Source of the DNA: Alphaproteobacteria bacterium
GTDB taxonomy: Bacteria; Pseudomonadota; Alphaproteobacteria; Acetobacterales; Acetobacteraceae
Reading direction: 5' to 3'
Assembly: GCA_013298245.1 (NCBI GenBank)
Contig: JAAFHD010000004.1
Location: 1 to 26,871, forward strand
DNA: 26,871 bases
Both the position numbers and the translations under genes were made by a program. Below the pieces are notes generated by a model that saw nothing but the letters and a program-made list of their open reading frames with translations, had not been told where the DNA came from and searched no databases. Positions within the stretch are counted from its first letter, which is position 1. Every line of letters starts with the position of its first letter. Of this stretch, positions 19,601-24,814 are shown piece by piece.

Positions 19601-21936
19601 GTTGTGCGGCCGGCGACGAAGCTCGCCGTGGTGGCCAGTGTGCCGCCATTGAAGGTGAGTGTGCCGGCCGCGTTGCCCAACCCGGAATCGGCGCCGACGG
19701 TGATGGTGCCGGCGTTCAGCACCGTGCCGCCCGTATAGGTGTTGTTGCCCGCGAGGGTGAGGTTGCCCGAGCCCGCCTGCGTCACGCTGCCAGTGCCGGA
19801 GATCACCTGGCTCAGCGTCGTGCCTGTGTTGCGGTTCACGATCAGCGCGGCGTTGTTGACGATGTCGCCGGAGCCGATGGTGCCCGTGGCGCCGCCCGCG
19901 CCGATCTGCAGCCTGCCGGCGCTGATGGTGGTGACGCCGGTATAGGTGTTGGCCGCGGTCAGGATCAGCCTGCCGCCGCCGATCACCTCCAGCGGCCGCA
20001 CGCCGCCGATCTCCGAGATCACGCCGGCCTGGGTGGCGGTCTCGCCCGTGAGCACCTGCAATTGCGTGGTGTTGCTGTTGATGTTGATCGGGTTCGCGAT
20101 CACCACGCCATCGACATAGCTGATGACCGAGCCCAGCGTGGTGATGGCACCCGTGCCGGCGGCGGTGCTGCTGCCCAGGCGCAGCGTGCCGTCCACGACC
20201 GTGGTGCCGCCGGAATAGCTGTTGTTGCCGTCGAGCGTCAGCGTGCCGGTCCCGAGCTGGGACAGGCTGCCCGTCCCGCTGATGGTGTTCGAGACGGTGA
20301 CCGCATCCGTGCGGATGAACAGCAGCGCACCGTTGTTGACGACATTCCCGGCGCCCAGATTGCCGGTGGTGCCGGCATTGCCCACCTGCAAGGTGCCGGC
20401 ACTGATGGTGGTGCCTCCGGCATAGGTGTTCGCCCCGGTCAGCACCAGCAGCCCCAGGCCGGTCTTGTTCAGCGGGCCAGCGCCGCCGATCACGCCGGTC
20501 AGCGTCAGCGCGGTCCCCACATCCGGCGCGATGTTGTTGCCGTTCACCGAGGTGTCCAGCGTGAAGGCGCGGGCGCTGGTAAAGGTGCCCGTGGTGACCA
20601 GGGTGGAGCCCTGGTTGAAGCCGGTCAGCCTCACCCCGCCGGAGGCCGCGCCCAGCGCGCCATCGGAGCCGACGGCAAGGCGGCTCGCCCCGATCACCGT
20701 GCCGCCCGTGTAGCTGTTGTTGCCGGTGAGGGTGAGGGTGTTCCCGCCAATGCCCACCTGGCGCACCGAACCCGTGCCCGAGATGTCATTGGCGACGGTG
20801 GTGGAATCGCTGCGCGAGAGGAAGAGCCGCCCATTGTTCACCACAGCGCCGGTGCCCAGGCTGCCGGCCAGCGCGCTGGCGCTGCCATTGCCGACGAAGA
20901 GATCGGACGAGTTGATCGTCGTCGTGCCGGAATAGGTGTTGGCGGCTTGCAGAAACAGCGTGCCGGAGCCCGCATGGATCAAGGCGCCCGTGCCGGAGAT
21001 GACGCCATCCAGGCGCACCGTGTCGGCACGGTTGACCGTCAGGGTCGCGTTGTTGGTCACGGCAACGCTTCCCAGGCTGCCACTGGTGCCGCCATCGCCG
21101 AGTTGCAGCGTGCCGCCCGAGATCGTCACGCTGGTCACGGTGCTGTTGCCCGTGAGCGTAAGCGTGCCGGTGCCCACCTTGTCCAGCACAAAGAGGCCCG
21201 CGCCAGCCTCACGCACGATCGTACCGCCATAGGTGGTGCTTGTGTTCAGGCTGCCGATGGCCAGGGTGATGTCAGCGCTACTGAAGCTGCGCAGAACGGT
21301 CCCGGCGGCCCCGCTTAGGGCACCCATCGTGATCGTCCGGGCGAACGGATCATCAATGTTGATCTGGCCCCGGTTGATGAAGGAGGAATTCCCGCCGGTC
21401 GAGCTGTCAAGCAATTCCAGGGCGCCTGACACGTCATAGGTCACGTTCGCGCCGGAGGCGGCGCTGCCCGCCATGAAGAGAAACTGGCCGGCCGCGATGG
21501 CAATTGTCTGGTTGATGCCGGAGGAATTCACCACGTTGTCGGCTATGCTCATGCCGGAGTTCAGGTTGATCGTGAAGCTCTGCGCGCCGGCCTGGAACAG
21601 CATGCCGCCTACGATAATGGTCGAGTTGGAATTGATCGTGGTGGGTCCGCCCGCGCCAAAGACCGCGCGGTCGCCGCCGGTGTTCGGCACCGTGTTCGGC
21701 GTCCAGTTCAGCGCGTTGCTCCAGATGGAGCCGGCGCTGCCGTTCCACAGAATGTCCGCCGCCGGCGCGGGCGCCGCAAGGGCGAAAAGGCCCAGCGCTG
21801 CCATCGGCAGCATCAGCCGCCGCGACCCGCGCCCCGCCGGCACGCCCTGCAACGCGGAGGTGCCGAGCAGCGCCTGGCGCATGGCCGAACGCCGCGCGCC
21901 GATATTCCCGCTTTGCGGAGCTGTGTTCATGGGCAT
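10621..21936 (-). CDS. Giant type V autotransporter with multi-unit PATR-repeat passenger
   Basis: This is one intact frame of 3771 residues. The start at 21936 (MPMNTAPQ) has GGAG ten bases upstream; ATG 21930 is an alternative. Residues 1-59 are a long signal sequence with core LMLPMAALGLFALAAPAPA. The passenger is a beta-helix of autotransporter-associated (PATR-type) repeats such as GTLQLGDGGTSGSLG and LTGNNSYTGGT. Four segments open with a Trp-Asn-Gly start motif (near residues 64, 1548, 2325 and 2889). Each closes with a GNSIGT.TV module followed by SDR..VTG..TVAG and GTYTLM-like strands. Residues about 3484-3771 are the C-terminal beta-barrel (PF03797-like), ending in Tyr-Ala-Phe as outer-membrane proteins do. 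No protease triad or RGD was seen, so an adhesin or surface-layer role is inferred. It is convergent with the pdxA-like gene. Confidence 0.95.
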   Translation of the reverse strand: MPMNTAPQSGNIGARRSAMRQALLGTSALQGVPAGRGSRRLMLPMAALGLFALAAPAPAADILWNGSAGSIWSNALNWTPNTVPNTGGDRAVFGAGGPTTINSNSTIIVGGMLFQAGAQSFTINLNSGMSIADNVVNSSGINQTIAIAAGQFLFMAGSAASGANVTYDVSGALELLDSSTGGNSSFINRGQINIDDPFARTITMGALSGAAGTVLRSFSSADITLAIGSLNTSTTYGGTIVREAGAGLFVLDKVGTGTLTLTGNSTVTSVTISGGTLQLGDGGTSGSLGSVAVTNNATLTVNRADTVRLDGVISGTGALIHAGSGTLFLQAANTYSGTTTINSSDLFVGNGSASALAGSLGTGAVVNNGRLFLSRSDSTTVANDISGTGSVRQVGIGGNTLTLTGNNSYTGGTVIGASRLAVGSDGALGAASGGVRLTGFNQGSTLVTTGTFTSARAFTLDTSVNGNNIAPDVGTALTLTGVIGGAGPLNKTGLGLLVLTGANTYAGGTTISAGTLQVGNAGTTGNLGAGNVVNNGALLFIRTDAVTVSNTISGTGSLSQLGTGTLTLDGNNSYSGGTTVVDGTLRLGSSTAAGTGAITTLGSVISYVDGVVIANPININSNTTQLQVLTGETATQAGVISEIGGVRPLEVIGGGRLILTAANTYTGVTTISAGRLQIGAGGATGTIGSGDIVNNAALIVNRNTGTTLSQVISGTGSVTQAGSGNLTLAGNNTYTGGTVLNAGTITVGADSGLGNAAGTLTFNGGTLATTASFVAGRTTTLNAGGGTFAPASGVTLTLTNVISGPGQLLMNGLGTLELTAANTYSGGTSISGGGRLRINADSGLGAPTGGIVMSNASLQTTASFTSAREFQLAGSSSFQPAPGTTLTLSGSVSGSALSVNGLGRVVLTGATTYDATVISSGTLQIGAGGTTGRLGTGDVANNAVLEFNRSDAFTVGNNISGTGDVVINGSSTLTATGAWTHTGFTTINAGRLNIGAGGTTGSLAGIAEVNAGATLAFQRSDASSFAGVFLGTGEVIQAGPGALTLTASSGSFGGTIRIQGGDLLLGDNAGLTGNIDIQSGRRLTTLGSASIVAPISGAGQLLLTGTGIVSLTAAATHTGGTELRDTARLSLENAGSIGGNILTGANTQVTFVQTGARTFAGNITGDGLVEFNGGPVTFNGQLAPGIIGISNALTITIGAGGSVGAREIYLNGFDAALRFTTPSDTTLSANVFGFGQVEQAGSGTLTILGDLGARLRVSAGTAQVGDGGTAGTLFSAITVDAGATLAYNRSDDLSTNQLINGDGRLVQRGTGTLTINNGTSLGQGSVVERGTMLVQGNITFNGDVRVDAGALFGFTDDATRSLANIISGAGGVVMRGTGTRTLTANQTYTGNTVIESGELRFNGTVASTAVTVQNGGTLGGSGTLAGAVTVQSGGVLSPGNSIGTITVASLTLNAGSSSLFELGAPPASDRATVTGALTVAGAHSINLANGGGMAAGTYTLMTYGSATGLPNLLIGTTPGGTIATDFSLNTATAGQVLLTYTPGDGQHWNGATITPAGSVVGGSGTWDAATTNWSNANGSASAAWAGGRAIFSAGTGTATIAGGVNASGLQFNAAYSIAGDTLSLTGATPGITVASGITATIAAPLASTTGFALTGPGTLRLTANNAATLSGDITVNSGTLAFANNALGTGALALANTTRLLAIAPVDAAGTSRAITVTGGVTLESTGAGMLLSGPLGGTGGVTIAGGSSITATGAWTHAGGTTIDAGRLNIGAGGTTGSLAGDVTINAGGTLAFQRSDATSFTSQLRGAGEVIQAGPGTLTLTASSGAFSGTLRVQGGDLVLGNNAGLTGNIDIQSGRTLSTTGTAFIYSAISGAGRLLLTNSGNVALEAVATHSGGTELRNTVRMIIGGAGGIDGNVVVANASSIQFNQVGARTLSGSITGNGQVEFTNDPVTFTGQLAPRVVGVSSNVTVTIGTGGSLGAQETYLNAATARMRFTSSADTSTASFFDGTGTLEQAGTGTLTLRNTVFAPLRISAGTVQVGDGGATGLVRGGTVVDAGATLAYNRSDNVSTRTLINGAGRLVQRGTGTLTIDAGAVMSGGAVVERGTMLLESNFGLGGDVRVDAGALFGFSGNAMVNVANAISGAGGVVMRGTGTRTLTADQTYTGNTVIESGELRFNGAVASTAVTVQNGGTLGGSGNLAGAVTVQSGGVLSPGNSIGTITVASLTLNAGSSSLFELGAPPASDRATVTGALTVAGTHSINLANGGGMAAGTYTLMTYGSATGLPNLVIGTLPGGTIGTDFLLNTATAGQVLLTYTPGNAQHWNGATIAPAGSVVGGNGTWDSTTTNWSNANGSASAAWASGRANFSAGTGTVTLAANNTATGLIFGANYTLTGQALLLTGAAPQIDVAAGITATIQSNLITGNPLTKSGDGNLVLTTDNAAITGITNVTSGRLTLQGNGRVGGAIVIDAGATLEMNRASGFIVPVPSNISGAGALVISGAGTSILTGDATHTGGTTIQTNGRLTIGAGGTTGSLSGNVTLNNSTVLTFNRSDAASFGGNITGNGAVEILDGSNVVTFTGNLAPGQGLGINGAGAARFTGTGNLTGGTAFINNANARLIFDRADDVTFSRRAMGDGRIVQAGTGQLTMTNIYTNVGGFEVQRGTLSLADGSGYSGLNAPFTRATVAAGALLAFDRTVTQGEPMEISGAGDVAHRGSGVTTLGRNQSYTGNTVISGGTLRFNGTVASPVVTVQSGGTLGGDGTLAGTVTVQSGGSIAPGNSIGTLTVGALTLNAGSVSQFELGAPVTSDRITVTGALTVAGSHNIALLNGGGLATGTYTLMTYGSATGLPNLVLSSAPSGFQLADFALDTATAGQVRVTYDPAFTLFWNGSTTTANGTVQGGAGTWAGATNFTNATGATSRVWNNVNAVFAGAAGAVTVSGTQSFQTLSFRTDGYTLSGGALTATGLGSIEVQSGITASIASDIGGTAGLAKTGAGTLVLGGANSFTGGLTVAGGTLSVAADAALGAAGGAVALNGAALATTASFNMARSITLSGDATFAPAGTSTLQLQGAVAGTGRLVMAGTGNLELASAATHSGGTLISSGTLRLRAGGSLPGDVTNNATLAFATGGAITMAGVISGSGVVAIESGGVTLSAANTHAGGTNVAGGAALILSQAAAAGSGAITLAQGATLRAGGFTLANPITFGPGPAIGVTTIDTGAATLGLTGALTGGAGFSKTGTGELSVQGGSMAGTITLAAGTLRVNGAGLPNATVNVGAGATLAGNAVLGGLNIGAGGTVAPGNSIGTVTVGGNVAFAAGSTFVVETQPGGQSDRINATGTATLGGATVRVLAGGTGYGPTTNYTILSASGGRSGTFGSVSTDLAFLTPALSYTATDVLLTLSRNTTGFSDVALTPNQRAVAGALDTLPVGAPLTAGFLPLSAPQARAGLDAISGEIHISALSGMLEESRLIRGAVLGRARQPADGGTPIAQFGGVRVSAWMQGLGATGAVGGDGNAAGLRRSMGGAIAGLDATGNNWRIGIFAGGTDSVFRVPERQSSRAHMTAAQFGAYAMWSAGPLRLTGGIAAFAGDVSTRRGGFAGISGNSTAQYSAQGVQLFGEVAYGLRAGGVLVEPFANLAWARSSAGGMAEAGSGPALLRSGTRSASLGWSTLGVRLEGSLPLAGGMVLTPRAQLGWQRAIGDTVARGALAFQGGGSAFTIAGAPLPRDALVMEAGAELRITQQLRATANYVGMVGSGRTREHALRAGISYAF
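14815..16690. repeat. Long direct repeat inside the autotransporter gene, copy 2
   Basis: This stretch matches 17146-19021 at an offset of exactly 2331 bp. I checked the offset at six landmarks, for example TCCAATGCT at 14961/17292, CTCGATCAC at 15421/17752 and ACTGGATGTC at 16371/18702. Similarity is very high at both ends, with a more divergent middle (about 15,560-16,360), but the spacing never changes. 2331 bp is 777 codons, one whole passenger unit. A shorter third relative lies at about 13,150-13,760. Confidence 0.85.
17146..19021. repeat. Long direct repeat inside the autotransporter gene, copy 1
   Basis: Partner of the copy at 14815-16690 (see that entry). It encodes the end of passenger unit 1 and the module that opens unit 2. 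The pair indicates an in-frame tandem duplication of one 777-codon unit. Confidence 0.85.
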
Positions 21937-22405
21937 CTCAGGCGATCTCCGGTCCGCGTGCCTGGTTGGGCATGCGGGGTGGTTGTTGTGACAGCCGGGG
22001 GGGGCGCGGCCGACAGCCGGCATGGGTTGAAGCCGCTGGCGGAATGGGCGGCCGGCGACGCGACGCCGGGCGCAGGGCATGCCGAATGCCACGGCGCCAC
22101 GACATCCGGCCGGAAGCCGTTGGCCCGGTTGCGGGTTGAACAGGCAGTGAACGACATGTCTCGTCTCCGGCGACGCGGTTCGCATCACTATTGATGCGCC
22201 TCCCCGCGCCGTGAAAGACGGAATTGCCGATCCTCCCGAATTTGGACGCTGGCCGGCCGCGAGGCCCAATCGTTGCAAAACAGCGGCTTGGCGCCTGACG
22301 ATTGCCATAGCCTATCGCGCCGACAGCCCGCGCCTATCGAGCGAGACTGAACCAGCCAGGGTTTGTCGGCAGCGTCGGTCGTGTCCCAGTTGGTGGTTTA
22401 GGAAC
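21937..22405. other. Intergenic region upstream of the giant autotransporter gene
   Basis: No gene is supported in these 469 bases. The autotransporter frame stays open upstream to 22308 on the minus strand, but that extension is Pro/Arg/His-rich and would bury the signal sequence. The region should hold the leftward promoter; no convincing -35/-10 pair was found. An inverted repeat CGCATCA-CTAT-TGATGCG (22181-22198) is the clearest candidate operator or hairpin. The right end abuts the IS3-family remnant. Confidence 0.6.
22181..22198. promoter_or_regulatory. Inverted repeat upstream of the autotransporter gene
   Basis: Seven bases, CGCATCA, pair perfectly with TGATGCG across a four-base centre. 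It lies about 245 bases ahead of the autotransporter start, in an otherwise featureless leader. It could be a regulator site or a small stem; no regulator can be named. Confidence 0.3.
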
Positions 22406-22436
22406 TGGAGTTGCCCCCCTTCCGCGGAGACCCTGA
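22406..22436 (+). repeat. IS3-family left terminal inverted repeat
   Basis: Thirty-one bases pairing with 23262-23292; mismatches at two internal positions only. Confidence 0.85.
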
Positions 22437-22457
22437 CACCCCCCTTGGAGGTGTCCG

Positions 22458-23217
22458 ATGCCCAAACGTTACCGAGCGTCCTACCCGCCTGAATTCCGAC
22501 GTCAGATCATTGAATTGCACCGCGCTGGCCGTTCTGCGCGCGCAGGGCCTGGCCGTGACCCGCAAGCGCATCGCCCGACTGATGCGCGAGACTGGCCTGC
22601 GTGGCGTCTCCCGCCGCCGTGGCATCGTCACCACGCGGCGTGACCCGAAACATCACCCGGCCCACGATCTGGTGCGACGCAACTTCCATGCTGACCGACC
22701 GGACCAGCTCTGGGTTGCCGACATCACCCTCGACGTATACGTCGAGCCCGACCGCCGCCGGGTTTCTGTACCTCGCCATCGTCCTCGACGTCTGGTCGCG
22801 CCCTTCGGCGCGGCGCTCGAACCGGTGGCGCGCTCGCGCCTCAGGATCGGCTGGGCGATGGCCAATACCCTGCATGCCAGCATCGTCCTCACCGCCCTCG
22901 AAATGGCCACCGCCGGCCGCAAGCCGCGTGATGTCATTCATCACAGCGACAAGGGCAGCCAATACACGTCGCTGGCCTTCGGCCAGCGCTGCGCGGAACT
23001 CGGCGTGCGGCCTTCCACGGGCTCGGTCGGCGATGCCTATGATAACGCGATGGCCGAGGCGTTCTTCGCCACACTCGAATGCGAGCTGCTGGATCGCAGG
23101 CGCTTCGCATCCCAGGCCGAGGCGCGCATGGCGGTCTTTCATTTCATCGAGGGTTTCTACAACCCAAGCCGACGCCACTCGGCCCTCGGATATCTCTCGC
23201 CCATGCAGTTCGAAAGG
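22458..23217 (+). pseudogene. IS3-family transposase remnant (orfA start fused to orfB, frameshifted)
   Basis: The remnant begins as orfA (MPKRYRASYPPEFRRQIIEL) with GGAGGTG just upstream. At about 22525 it passes, in another frame, into the middle of orfB (LRAQGLAVTRKRIARLMRETG), so roughly 400 bp are gone. The GCTGGCCGTTC bases at the join could be read as either protein, suggesting deletion between short matches. In the rve-type integrase domain the first Asp (LWVADIT), second Asp (HHSDKGSQY) and Glu (NAMAEAFF) are present. However, between about 22730 and 22850 the expected TAAGFLYLAIVLDVWSR lies in a different frame, so at least two indels have occurred. No active transposase can be made from this copy. 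Confidence 0.85.
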
Positions 23218-23261
23218 GGGGATACCCGCCAACCACGACCTGAACCGTTCCCCGCAACCCT

Positions 23262-23292
23262 TCAGGGTGTCCACGGAAGGGGGGCAACTCCA
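23262..23292 (-). repeat. IS3-family right terminal inverted repeat
   Basis: Inverted partner of 22406-22436, with 29 of 31 positions matching. Confidence 0.85.
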
Positions 23293-23361
23293 CAGATGCC
23301 TTCATGTCCGCCATCGCTCTCGCCGCAACCGTCACCTTCTGGATCAATGAGTCCTATGCCT
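23292..23361 (+). pseudogene. Possible IS5-type transposase C-terminal scrap
   Basis: Directly after the IS3 right end a short frame reads TDAFMSAIALAATVTFWIN and ends at a TGA. This resembles the last helix of IS5-family DDE transposases (pattern '..F..a..lAa...fWl'). If correct, the IS3 element landed in an older IS. The matching upstream part is not visible on the left flank, so this is tentative. Confidence 0.3.
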
Positions 23362-23373
23362 GAACTGCACGAA

Positions 23374-23430
23374 TTGTCCAAAATAAAAGAATAAGTAGAA
23401 TATTGAAACGTTCTTCGGAATATTGTAACG
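23374..23430 (+). promoter_or_regulatory. AT-rich promoter region with two 13-bp direct repeats ahead of the RTX gene
   Basis: A candidate promoter has -35 TTGTCC (23374-23379), a 16-base spacer and -10 TAGAAT (23396-23401). Overlapping and following it are GAATATTGAAACG (23398-23410) and GAATATTGTAACG (23418-23430). These match at 12 of 13 positions and are spaced 20 bp start to start, close to two helical turns, so one protein dimer could bind the same face. The stretch is strikingly AT-rich against its surroundings. It drives the RTX gene whose ATG is at 23516. Confidence 0.45.
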
Positions 23431-23515
23431 CCTTCGTGCTTGCCAATAAATCTAAATCGCGGAATGGTGAACTGCGTTGCCCATCCGAAGGTCGCGCCTC
23501 AAGGAGGCCGCAGCC

Positions 23516-24757
23516 ATGCCCATCATCCCGCAATATGGTTCACCCTTTGGAGGCTCGACCCTCAACGGCACGCCGGGGCCGGACTGGCTGATCGCCTATG
23601 GCTACGGCAACACCCTCATCGGCCTGGCCGGCGCCGATACGCTGCAGGGCGGTAACGGGGGCGCCAACATCCAGGCCGGCGACGGCGACAACATCATCGC
23701 CGTGCTGGGCTATGGCAACATCATCACCTTCGGTAACGGCAACAACAACATCGACGGCCCCTCGGGCGGCGTCACCATCACCTATACCGGGGTGGGCGGC
23801 GGCGCGGGCTTCATCAACGGCATCACCCTGCGCGGCGGCAACAACCGGCTGACCCTGGGCGCGGGCACCGACATCATTCGGGTCACTGAGGGCGGCAACA
23901 GCACCTATGATCTGGGTGGTGGCAACAACGACATCCAGTCCGATGGCTACGGCAATTTCATCACCGCAGGAAACGGCAACAACAGCATCAGCGGCATGCA
24001 GGGCGGCACCACGCTGCGGCTAGGGAACGGCAACAACACCATTGCCATCACCGGCTGGAACAATGACGTGGTGCTGGGCGACGGGGTGAACCACTTCATC
24101 GGCGGCGCCGGCGGCAACACCCGCATCACCGCCGGCAATGGCGGCAACGCAATCGAGCTCACGGGCTGGAACAACACCATCACCACTGGCAGCGGCAACG
24201 ACCAGGTCTGGGCCGGGATGGGCATGTCCGTCATCAGCACCGGCGTGGGCGACGACCAGGTTTGGCTCGGCGCCTCGGGCCAGTCGGTGGTGGACACGGG
24301 CGACGGCGACGACGTCATCCGCACCGGCGGCGCCGGCTTCGATATCCTGCGCGGCGGCCGCGGCAATGATCAGTACGTCGTGCGGGGCACCGGCGTGCAG
24401 GTGATCGAGGCGGCGGGCGAAGGCGTGGATACGCTCTATGTCGGCGTGGACGGCTACATCCTGCCCGACAACATCGAGGTGACCCACCTGATCGAGGGCG
24501 CCAGCCGCATCACCGGCGGCGCGGGGAATGACGTCATCGTCGCCAACGCCGCGCTGGCTTCGAGCATCGAAGGCGGCGCCGGGCAGGACACCCTCTACGG
24601 CCAGGGGCTGAACGACACCCTAGACGGCGGCGCGGGTGATGATGTGCTGCGCGGCTATGCCGGCGACGACCTGCTGCGAGGTGCCGCCGGCAACGACGTC
24701 CTCGACGGCGGCACCGGCAACGACTTCATGCTGGGCGGCGAGGGCGACGACATCTAG
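23516..24757 (+). CDS. RTX calcium-binding repeat protein, N-terminal half ended by an in-frame TAG
   Basis: This encodes 413 residues from the ATG at 23516, with AAGGAGG nine bases upstream. It starts MPIIPQYGSPFGG with no signal peptide, as expected of type I-secreted proteins. Residues about 20-270 are unusual short repeats built on GNGNN.I, GYGN.I and GWNN.I, probably stacking as a beta-roll or beta-helix. Residues about 270-413 are classical nonapeptides (GGxGxDxLxG) that bind calcium. The frame stops at TAG (24755-24757) in GGEGDDI-stop-VIDSTND. The two later equivalents read NDTYYLD and NDTYIVD, so the stop replaces a conserved Tyr. The same frame continues to 26503. Alone this half lacks the C-terminal secretion signal and would likely stay inside the cell. 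Confidence 0.85.
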   Translation: MPIIPQYGSPFGGSTLNGTPGPDWLIAYGYGNTLIGLAGADTLQGGNGGANIQAGDGDNIIAVLGYGNIITFGNGNNNIDGPSGGVTITYTGVGGGAGFINGITLRGGNNRLTLGAGTDIIRVTEGGNSTYDLGGGNNDIQSDGYGNFITAGNGNNSISGMQGGTTLRLGNGNNTIAITGWNNDVVLGDGVNHFIGGAGGNTRITAGNGGNAIELTGWNNTITTGSGNDQVWAGMGMSVISTGVGDDQVWLGASGQSVVDTGDGDDVIRTGGAGFDILRGGRGNDQYVVRGTGVQVIEAAGEGVDTLYVGVDGYILPDNIEVTHLIEGASRITGGAGNDVIVANAALASSIEGGAGQDTLYGQGLNDTLDGGAGDDVLRGYAGDDLLRGAAGNDVLDGGTGNDFMLGGEGDDI

Positions 24758-24814
24758 GTCATCGATTCGACCAACGACGCCACCTCCGAACAGCCGGGCG
24801 GCGGGACCGACTGG

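Larger units (their letters stand above)
22406..23292 (+). mobile_element. Degenerate IS3-family insertion sequence, 887 bp
   Basis: The element is bounded by 31-bp terminal inverted repeats that match at 29 of 31 positions and share the outer TGGAGTTGCCCCCCTTCCG, giving the TG...CA ends of the IS3 family. At 887 bp it is clearly shorter than the usual 1.2-1.5 kb. The missing part is the end of orfA and the start of orfB. No 3-4 bp target duplication is seen (GAAC before, CAGA after), so flanks may have rearranged. With good ends but no working transposase it could move only if an intact relative supplied the enzyme. Confidence 0.85.

Noticed and set aside
21937..22308. N-terminal extension of the autotransporter to an earlier start
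   Set aside because: The added residues are Pro/Arg/His-rich with no family character and would place about 125 residues before the signal sequence. The start at 21936 has a ribosome site.
22435..22455. Stem GACACC/GGTGTC over the orfA ribosome site
   Set aside because: It is short and belongs to a dead transposase; a translation-control role cannot be supported.
22399..23296. Target-site duplication around the IS3 element
   Set aside because: Bases flanking the two ends (GAAC and CAGA) do not match, so no duplication can be claimed.
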